Source of the DNA: Chloroflexota bacterium | GTDB lineage: Bacteria; Chloroflexota; Dormibacteria; Dormibacterales; Dormibacteraceae | DNA length: 13,799 nucleotides | Assembly: GCA_005880175.1 (NCBI GenBank) | Contig: VBJR01000208.1 | Coordinates: 11,226 to 25,024 of the forward strand | Reading direction: 5' to 3' | In this document: piece by piece, positions 7,323-12,730 of the stretch | How positions within the stretch are numbered: the stretch's first letter is position 1 | Layout of the letters: each line of letters starts with the position of its first letter | Made by a program: the position numbers and the translations under genes | Notes under the pieces: generated by a model | Database searches by the model: none | Told to the model about the DNA's origin: nothing | The model's input: the letters and a program-made list of their open reading frames with translations, nothing else

Positions 7323-8408
7323 TTAAGAGGTGGTTATGGTGTCGTTAATGGCGATTCGGGTGGGAATGGCCAGTCCGAAGATCTGACCGCCCTCGCGGGC
7401 GGCCTCCGTCCAGACCCGGCCGCTCTGGGCCCGGACCAGGTGCTTGGTGATCGAGAGGCCGAGTCCGGAGCCGGTGGTCGCCCTGGCCGCGTCGCCGTCG
7501 TCGCGGGAGCGGGCCGGGTCGACCTTGTAGAAGCGCTCGAAGACCCGCGGCCAGTGCTCCGGGGAGATCCCGGGCCCGTGGTCGCGCACCGTCAGCCGGA
7601 ACTCGTCGCCGTCCACGGACGCGTCCACCTCGACCGGCGAGCCGGGGGGCGAGAACTTGGCGGCGTTGTCGAGGAGGTTGACCAGCGCCTGCGCCATGCG
7701 GGTGCGGTCGGCCGTGACGTGGAGGCCCCTGGGGATGGAGAGCTTCAGCGGGCGGTCCAGGCGCAGGCGGTCGGCGGTCTCCTGGACCAGCTCGCGGACG
7801 TCGAAGTGGGTCAGCGCCAGGACGGTCCGGCCGGCCTCGATCTGGGCCAGCTCGCGCAGGTTGGCCACGATGCTGGCCAGGTGGTCGGTCTCCTTCAGCG
7901 CCCGGGCGGCGAACCGCCGCCGCGCGGCCGCTGGCGGGGCGGGCTCGCCGAGCAGGCTCTCGACGGCCAGGCGCAGCGAGGTGAGCGGCGTCTTGAGCTC
8001 GTGCGAAAGGTTGGCGACGAACTCCTGGCGGACGGTCTCCAGCCGGCGCAGCTCGGTCACGTCGGTCAGGAACATCAGCGTGTCGCCGGGCTTCGGGCCC
8101 CGCACCATCCGGACCTGCACCGTCAGCTGGCTGTGCGTCAGGCGCAGCTCGTCCTCCGGCGTGCCCGCCCGGAGCGCCTCCAGCAGGCGGCCCTCCCGGG
8201 TCGCGTCGAGGAGGCCGAGGGGCAGCTGCTCCGTCTCCAGCCGGAAGAACTGGCGGGCGGCCAGGTTGGCCGCCAGCACACGCCGGTCGCGGTCGAGCAG
8301 GAGGGCGATCACGGGCGCCTCCTCCAGCAGGTCCTCGAACGGACCGCACGCCGGCAGGGCCGCCTCGCCCTCCGTGCGCAGCCGCTCACGCCAGCGGTCC
8401 CAGATCAC
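7323..8408 (-). CDS. phoR: PhoR-type sensor histidine kinase without membrane segments
   Basis: A 361-aa kinase. A PAS-like domain lies at about 22-118 (FEDLLEEAPVIALLLD, then VLAANLAARQFF, ending FLTDVTEL). The HisKA box is LSHELKTPLTSLR, with the phospho-acceptor H136. The ATPase domain has the N-box NLLDNAAK (244-251), the G1 box DHGPGIS (276-282), FERFYKVD and the G2 box GSGLGLSITKHL (313-324). Location beside pstB/phoU/phoB marks it as the phosphate sensor kinase. PhoR normally begins with one or more membrane helices. None is present here, and the 112-bp gap to pstS leaves no room for a missing N-terminus, so it should be cytosolic or held at Pst through PhoU. The GTG start at 8408 has no Shine-Dalgarno, and a TATACT lies 8 bp upstream, consistent with a leaderless transcript. 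Confidence 0.92.
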   Translation of the reverse strand: MIWDRWRERLRTEGEAALPACGPFEDLLEEAPVIALLLDRDRRVLAANLAARQFFRLETEQLPLGLLDATREGRLLEALRAGTPEDELRLTHSQLTVQVRMVRGPKPGDTLMFLTDVTELRRLETVRQEFVANLSHELKTPLTSLRLAVESLLGEPAPPAAARRRFAARALKETDHLASIVANLRELAQIEAGRTVLALTHFDVRELVQETADRLRLDRPLKLSIPRGLHVTADRTRMAQALVNLLDNAAKFSPPGSPVEVDASVDGDEFRLTVRDHGPGISPEHWPRVFERFYKVDPARSRDDGDAARATTGSGLGLSITKHLVRAQSGRVWTEAAREGGQIFGLAIPTRIAINDTITTS

Positions 8409-8416
8409 ACCGCCGG

Positions 8417-8422
8417 AGTATA
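8417..8422 (-). promoter_or_regulatory. Candidate -10 box of the phoR-pst operon
   Basis: On the leftward strand TATACT occupies 8422-8417, ending 8 bp before the phoR GTG start. A -10 element this close to the start codon is what leaderless genes show in high-GC bacteria. No convincing -35 hexamer was found; TCGACC about 19 bp upstream is the nearest match. Confidence 0.4.
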
Positions 8423-8470
8423 GGAGGCGATTTCGGAAGCCGGTCGACCAGAGTGCGGCGCGCCGGACCT

Positions 8471-8503
8471 TTAACTGCTGGGTAACCCGGCGTTAACCGG
8501 CGC
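8471..8503 (+). promoter_or_regulatory. PHO box: three 11-bp direct repeats upstream of pstS
   Basis: Three consecutive 11-bp units start at 8471, 8482 and 8493: TTAACTGCTGG, GTAACCCGGCG and TTAACCGGCGC. The TAAC core recurs at exact 11-bp spacing, one helical turn, as in the direct-repeat boxes bound by PhoB/PhoP dimers (TTAACA-like in Bacillus). The array lies 17 bp upstream of pstS in the pstS/phoR divergent gap and could serve both directions. A TTAGGT at 8508-8513, right after it, could be the pstS -10 box with a transcript starting at or next to the ATG. Confidence 0.72.
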
Positions 8504-8520
8504 GCGCTTAGGTTGGCCTC

Positions 8521-9618
8521 ATGCGAATAGAGCGATTCTCCGGATGGCTGATCGCTGCGGCAGCCATGGCGCTGGTCGCGTGCGGCGGTGCCCCGTCGGC
8601 GTCGAACTCGCCGACGCCGGCTGCCGACGTGGGCAGCGGCCAGCTGCAGGGAGCGGGCGCCACGTTCCCCGGGCCGTATTACACGAAGGCCTTCTACGCG
8701 TACAACCAGCACTACAGCCAGGTCTCGGTGAACTACCAGGCGATCGGGTCGGGCGGCGGCATCCAGGCGTTCACGAAGAACACGGTGGACTTCGGCGCCT
8801 CGGACGTGCCCATGACGGCCACCGAGATCGCGGCGGCCGGCGGCGACGCGACGCTCGTGCAGCTGCCGACGATCATCGGCGTCGTCGCGATCGCGTACAA
8901 CCTGCCCGGCATGGACAACGTCAAGCTGGACGGGACGACGCTGGCGAACATCTACCTGGGCACCATCAAGAAGTGGAACGACCCGGCGATCACGGCGCTG
9001 AACAGCGGGACCAACCTGCCCAGCACCGACATCACGGTGGTCCACCGCGCCGACTCGTCCGGCACCAGCTACGCGTTCACGGACTACCTGAGCAAGGTCA
9101 GCCCTGACTGGAAGACGAAGGTCGGCGCCGCCAAGGCTCCGGCGTGGCCGACCGGCATCGGCGGCAACCAGAACGCGGGCGTCGGCCAGGCGGTCAAGAC
9201 CACCGAGGGCTCGATCGGCTACGTCGAGCTGGCGTACGTCATCCAGAGCCAGCTGCAGTACGCGTCGCTGAAGAACGCGAGCGGCAAGTTCCTGAAGGCG
9301 TCCCTCGACGGCGCGACCGCGGCGGCGGGCACGGTGTCCGGCGTCAGCCCGACCAACTTCTCGATCACGAACGCGTCCGGCGACAAGGCGTACCCGATCG
9401 TCAGCTACTCCTGGGTCATGATCCGCAAGGACCAGACGGACGCGACGAAGGGCAAGGCCGTCGTCAACCTCTTCAAGTGGGTGGTCCAGACGGGCTACAC
9501 CGATCCGCTGGTCAACGGCAAGTCGCTCCAGTACGCGGCCCTGCCGAGCGAGGCGCAGAACTACGCGCTGACCCAGCTGAAGAGCATCACGAGCGGCGGC
9601 AAGCCGATCCTCAGCTAG
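8521..9618 (+). CDS. pstS: Phosphate-binding lipoprotein PstS
   Basis: A 365-aa lipoprotein. A signal sequence with lipobox LVAC puts the acylated cysteine at C21, followed by a Ser/Pro/Ala-rich tether. Phosphate-site motifs are GAGATFPGPYY (44-54), AIGSGGGIQAF (74-84), FGASDVPM (91-98) and HRADSSGTSYAF. It is anchored outside the membrane, captures phosphate and hands it to PstC/PstA. It is transcribed alone, divergent from the rest of the pst genes, which fits the need for more binding protein than transporter. The ATG at 8521 lacks a good Shine-Dalgarno and may be leaderless. A PHO box lies directly upstream and a clear intrinsic terminator begins 25 bp downstream. Its length and sequence look intact, unlike phoB and phoU. 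Confidence 0.96.
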   Translation: MRIERFSGWLIAAAAMALVACGGAPSASNSPTPAADVGSGQLQGAGATFPGPYYTKAFYAYNQHYSQVSVNYQAIGSGGGIQAFTKNTVDFGASDVPMTATEIAAAGGDATLVQLPTIIGVVAIAYNLPGMDNVKLDGTTLANIYLGTIKKWNDPAITALNSGTNLPSTDITVVHRADSSGTSYAFTDYLSKVSPDWKTKVGAAKAPAWPTGIGGNQNAGVGQAVKTTEGSIGYVELAYVIQSQLQYASLKNASGKFLKASLDGATAAAGTVSGVSPTNFSITNASGDKAYPIVSYSWVMIRKDQTDATKGKAVVNLFKWVVQTGYTDPLVNGKSLQYAALPSEAQNYALTQLKSITSGGKPILS

Positions 9619-9643
9619 AGATCTACCTCTTCTCTCCCGTTCC

Positions 9644-9680
9644 GGCCGGGGCGCCTCGCGGCGCTCCGGCCTTTGTCTTG
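9644..9680 (+). terminator. Intrinsic terminator of pstS
   Basis: GGCCGGGGCGCC (9644-9655) pairs with GGCGCTCCGGCC (9660-9671) across the loop TCGC, giving a 12-bp stem with one G·T pair. TTTGTCTTG follows at once. There is no T-tract on the other strand, so it works for the rightward pstS transcript only. Confidence 0.85.
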
Positions 9681-9716
9681 CCGCGGCGGGGGCCGCCGAG
9701 GCCGCCGGGGAGGAGA

Positions 9717-10295
9717 TCAGTCCAGGTACCCGTGGTCCCGCCTGGCGGCGCGCAGTCTCCGGGCCCGGGGCCCCTTCGGGAGCCACAGTGCCTCCCGCTT
9801 CGTGGTGATCCCGCCCTCCTCCAGCGCCTTCACCTTCTCGGGATTGTTCGTCAGCAGCACGCAGCGGTCGACGTCCAGCAGCTTCAGGACCCGCACGGCG
9901 TCGATGTAGGAGCGCCTGTCCTGCTCCAGGCCCAGGTGCGAGTACGCGCCGAAGGTGTCGAACTGGAGCCTCTGCGCCAGCTCGTACGCCAGCGCCTTGG
10001 TGACCAGGCCGGCGCCCCTCCCTTCCTGCTCGAGGTAGATGAGGATGCCGCTGCCCACCGCTCGCATCCGGGCCAGAGATCGTTGGAGCTGGTCACCGCA
10101 GTCAGACTGGACGCGCACGTGCGGTTCGGGCGAGCGCCGGCCGACCGTCAACACCGTCACGTAGCGGCCTTCCTTCTCACGGCTCAGCAGGACATGAACC
10201 CGGACACGACCCGCTACGGCCAGGTCGTCGTAGTGGGCGGCCACCACCTCGTGTGGCGGAACCACGAACTCGTGCGTCGCGGCCGGCTGCCCCAT
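9717..10295 (-). CDS. ribA: Divergent GTP cyclohydrolase II, zinc site largely missing
   Basis: A 192-aa protein from ATG 10295, chosen for GAGGTGG 7 nt upstream and because conserved sequence begins soon after; the frame stays open to 10535. It matches GTP cyclohydrolase II, which turns GTP into the first riboflavin intermediate: HVRVQSDC (59-66), GILIYLEQEGRGAGL (83-97), Y104, HLGLEQDRR (120-128) with D126 and R128, and VLLTNNPEKVKAL (146-158). By comparison with E. coli RibA, Tyr105, Asp126 and Arg128 have counterparts. VRVQSDC, however, runs straight into GDQLQRSL, dropping about 13 residues that normally carry two of the three zinc cysteines. Only Cys66 remains. It stands alone, with no rib genes nearby. 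It may be inactive, re-purposed or mis-assembled. Confidence 0.82.
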   Translation of the reverse strand: MGQPAATHEFVVPPHEVVAAHYDDLAVAGRVRVHVLLSREKEGRYVTVLTVGRRSPEPHVRVQSDCGDQLQRSLARMRAVGSGILIYLEQEGRGAGLVTKALAYELAQRLQFDTFGAYSHLGLEQDRRSYIDAVRVLKLLDVDRCVLLTNNPEKVKALEEGGITTKREALWLPKGPRARRLRAARRDHGYLD

Positions 10296-10674
10296 CCGCC
10301 TGCCACCTCGTCCCATCATCGAGGTCAACCGCGTGAGCTCGGGCGCTGCGACCCCGAGGCGACCTCGCGTCCGCCACCAGCGATATCCTGGCCGTGGCAA
10401 CCTGTGGGGAAGCTTGCGAACGCGGCGCCCGAGCCTCGTTGGCGATCGACGACCGGTCCGGTTCGGTCGGCGCAAAGGTCCGGAGCATGCCGGTATCTCG
10501 TGGTGCGACCGAGGCTGACTGCCACCACCCGGCACGCGCGGACGCCCGCGATCTTGTCGTTCCTCATCAGGTGTCTTGTCAGCGACCTCCTCTCTCTACA
10601 GGCTGCACGCGATCGCGGCGTCCTGTCAGCCACCCTCGTGTCGTCGTTTTCTTTACGGCGCTCGTGAGGCGACG
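10296..10674. other. Intergenic region between divergent ribA-like gene and the 485-aa protein
   Basis: About 380 bp with no frame that looks coding on either strand. No tRNA cloverleaf or known riboswitch was recognised, although a riboflavin (FMN) element would have been expected if this ribA were controlled in that way. A short inverted repeat CGACCG/CGGTCG is present near 10448-10470. Promoters for both neighbours should lie here, but none stands out. Confidence 0.5.
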
Positions 10675-12132
10675 GTGCCTTCCGACGAGCCCCTGACCCT
10701 GATCTCGGTGATCCGCCGCTTCGTGCCGCAGGGCACCACGATCGAGGCGTGCGCCAGAGGCATCGGGGTGAGCCGTCCGACGCTGTTCAGCCAGCCGCCC
10801 AGCCCCGAGACGGTGCGCCGCACCCGGCGATGGCTCCATCAGCAGGTCAAGCGGCACGGCGCCCGCAACGAGGTGGACGTGCTCCTGACGCAGCTGGTGA
10901 CCGAAGCCGCACTCCAGCGTGCCGGCCTCGTGATACCAGTGCCGGAGCGTCGCGAGCCCGACTCGTCCGTCGTCAGCGCCGTGCTGCGCGCGACCAGGCA
11001 GGGCCTCCCGATTCGCCAGGCGGTCACGATGCTCGAGGCGCTGGAGGAGAGCCTGCGCGACACGTACGGCGAGTCTGGGCTCGAGGTGTCACGCGAGATC
11101 GTGCTGGGGTACTACCGCCTCGGCTGGTACAGCGCGATGATCGAGGCGATCGACGCGACGCTGGCGACGTACGGCCAACTGCTGCCTCGACAGGACGAAG
11201 GGGTCCTCCTGATGATTCGGGGCTACGGGCTGCTGCGGGCGGGTGCACGTGGTCGGTCGGAGGCAGTCATGTACCAGGAGGCGGAGGCGGAGCTGCATCG
11301 AGCGATGGCGATCAGGAGCGGCCTTGGCGGGATCTGGTCCACCGGATACCGCCACCCCGAGCACTACCTCGCGAGGCTCTACGGCGAGCGCTCGCTGCGA
11401 GCGGTCCACGGACAGTCGGCCGGCGCCGATTACGAGCGGTCGATCGCGATCTTCGACCTGTCGCGCGACCTCCATGCACGGGGCAGCGACAACGATCGCT
11501 GGCTCGGGCGAGACGATCTGTGGGAGGCCCATCTGGAGCATCAGTGGATGAGGAGCGGGGGCCATCCCCGTGGCCGTGTCGATCCCGGCCGTGTGCACGG
11601 CCTCCTCGCCAGGGCCCGCAATCGCCTCGGGATCCACGGCGTCGGCGGGGCGTGGGTGACGTGGCAGAACCTCCTCATGACGGTGGACGCGAAGGAGCTG
11701 CCCGTCCAGCGGGCGCGAGCCCGCGCGGACGAAGTGTTCGCGCAGTGGGCCGACGAGGGCTACGGTGCCGGGATTCCGGACGGACTGGTGGAGGTCGCCG
11801 AGTGGCTCGCGGCCGCCGGGGATCTCGCGAGGGCTCGCCAGGCGGTGGCCGCCGCGCTCTGCATCGTCGTGAACCGGCCGGATCCCAGGCTCCTGGCCCG
11901 GGTCAGGCGGCTCGGCCTGACCGTCGCGACCACCGACCGGGCGGTCCAGCGCCAGGCCGACACCATGCTCGCCGCCGCGAACCGTCTCGAGTGGCCGTTC
12001 GGGCACATCAGGCGCCTCGGATTTTCGCCCGCGATTCGCCTCCGCTGGGTCTTTCTGCGTCATGACCTCTTCGGGCGACCGGTGCCTCACGTGGAGCTGG
12101 CGGAGCCCCCACGCGACGAGGAGCTCGACTAG
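10675..12132 (+). CDS. Unrecognised 485-aa protein with possible N-terminal helix-turn-helix
   Basis: I do not recognise the family. The start is GTG 10675, chosen because GAGG lies 6-9 nt upstream; an in-frame TTG at 10576 would add 33 unconvincing residues. Residues about 22-45 (TIEACARGIGVSRPTLFSQP) resemble the recognition part of a helix-turn-helix, followed by a basic helix (about 48-61). The rest is mainly alpha-helical with alternating Ala/Leu and Arg/Glu, possibly TPR-like solenoid (around 170-240 and 385-430). There is no signal peptide and no membrane helix. It ends in an acidic tail (EPPRDEELD). It reads toward the GRDP-like gene, 48 bp downstream. A cytoplasmic regulator or scaffold is possible, but this is inference. 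Confidence 0.7.
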   Translation: MPSDEPLTLISVIRRFVPQGTTIEACARGIGVSRPTLFSQPPSPETVRRTRRWLHQQVKRHGARNEVDVLLTQLVTEAALQRAGLVIPVPERREPDSSVVSAVLRATRQGLPIRQAVTMLEALEESLRDTYGESGLEVSREIVLGYYRLGWYSAMIEAIDATLATYGQLLPRQDEGVLLMIRGYGLLRAGARGRSEAVMYQEAEAELHRAMAIRSGLGGIWSTGYRHPEHYLARLYGERSLRAVHGQSAGADYERSIAIFDLSRDLHARGSDNDRWLGRDDLWEAHLEHQWMRSGGHPRGRVDPGRVHGLLARARNRLGIHGVGGAWVTWQNLLMTVDAKELPVQRARARADEVFAQWADEGYGAGIPDGLVEVAEWLAAAGDLARARQAVAAALCIVVNRPDPRLLARVRRLGLTVATTDRAVQRQADTMLAAANRLEWPFGHIRRLGFSPAIRLRWVFLRHDLFGRPVPHVELAEPPRDEELD

Positions 12133-12180
12133 TGTCGTCGTAGCGCGCCGAAGCGGCGATCCACTACGCTGCCCCGGCAA

Positions 12181-12627
12181 ATGTCGACCTCGCTCTTGGA
12201 CCCCGCACAAGCAGACGTCTCCGCACTGCGGCAGCTCGACCAGTATCCGTTCGACCAGGTGCGCGCGCAGCTCCTGGCCGACGGCATGGAGCCGGCAACG
12301 GTGGAGCGCAGCATCGAGGAGCTGCGCAAATACTTCAAGCTGATCGCGCATGGCTATCGCGATCTGGGCATGACCAGTCCGGAGGTGGACGCGGCCTGGC
12401 ACGCGCTCATCCTCCACACCCGTGACTACGCCGAATTCTGCCAGTCGGTGTTCGGGCGCTTCATTCACCACCGACCGCTGCGCGGCGCGGAGGTCGCGGA
12501 TGTCGCACCTGCGGCGAACCTGCACCGGGCGTACAGCGCGGTGTTCGGCACCCCTGATCCTCGTGTCTGGCAGGAGGTGACCAAGTGCAATGGCGGCGGG
12601 AAGTGCCAGTCCTGCCAGGACGAGTGA
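12181..12627 (+). CDS. Small glycine-rich-domain-like (GRDP/DUF1399-type) protein with C-terminal Cys cluster
   Basis: A 148-aa protein. The core SPEVDAAWHALILHTRDY (66-83), then FC (86-87) and VFGRFIHHRP (90-99), matches the W-H-x-x-[IL]-x-x-T-x-x-Y-x-x-[FD]-C pattern of bacterial glycine-rich-domain-containing proteins related to plant GRDPs. Their function is not established. The invariant H74, C87 and H96/H97 suggest a metal site. The C-terminus CNGGGKCQSCQDE has three cysteines (136, 142, 145) and could bind metal or be modified. An amphipathic helical region precedes the core (about 22-58). There is no signal peptide. The ATG at 12181 has no Shine-Dalgarno. A TACGCT 12 bp upstream could be a -10 box. 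It probably forms a unit with the preceding 485-aa gene. Confidence 0.75.
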   Translation: MSTSLLDPAQADVSALRQLDQYPFDQVRAQLLADGMEPATVERSIEELRKYFKLIAHGYRDLGMTSPEVDAAWHALILHTRDYAEFCQSVFGRFIHHRPLRGAEVADVAPAANLHRAYSAVFGTPDPRVWQEVTKCNGGGKCQSCQDE

Positions 12628-12642
12628 GCGTCTCCTGAGCGC

Positions 12643-12672
12643 CGGGACGGCTGACCTCGGTCAGCCGTCCCG
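12643..12672. terminator. Strong 14-bp perfect hairpin after the GRDP-like gene
   Basis: CGGGACGGCTGACC (12643-12656) is followed after TC by its exact reverse complement (12659-12672). It starts 15 bp after the GRDP-like stop, between two convergent genes. There is no T-tract on either strand, so it is a bidirectional transcript-ending or 3'-protecting hairpin, not a textbook intrinsic terminator. Confidence 0.65.
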
Positions 12673-12713
12673 CCCCAGCCCCCCGGCTGGGGTTAGGGCG
12701 ATTTGGCGCCAAA
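12673..12713. repeat. Second hairpin and TTTGGCGCCAAA palindrome
   Basis: CCCCAGCC (12673-12680) pairs perfectly with GGCTGGGG (12685-12692) over a CCCC loop, directly abutting the preceding 14-bp hairpin. Ten bases on, TTTGGCGCCAAA (12702-12713) is a perfect 12-bp palindrome, 17 bp past the stop of the leftward TPR gene. The three elements together fill the convergent gap. Confidence 0.55.
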
Positions 12714-12730
12714 ACCGGCGCTGCCCGGCG

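Noticed and set aside
6252..8423. Rightward 723-codon open frame opposite phoU, pstB and phoR
   Set aside because: It is a GC-driven antisense shadow: low-complexity Arg/Gly/Val/His, opposite three clear genes.
8386..9786. Leftward 466-codon open frame opposite pstS
   Set aside because: Arg/Ala/Gly-rich shadow of a textbook PstS gene.
10440..10490. tRNA-like GGTTCGGTCG stretch
   Set aside because: No acceptor, D or anticodon arms can be built around it.
10296..10674. FMN riboswitch upstream of ribA
   Set aside because: I could not find the conserved FMN-element segments on either strand.
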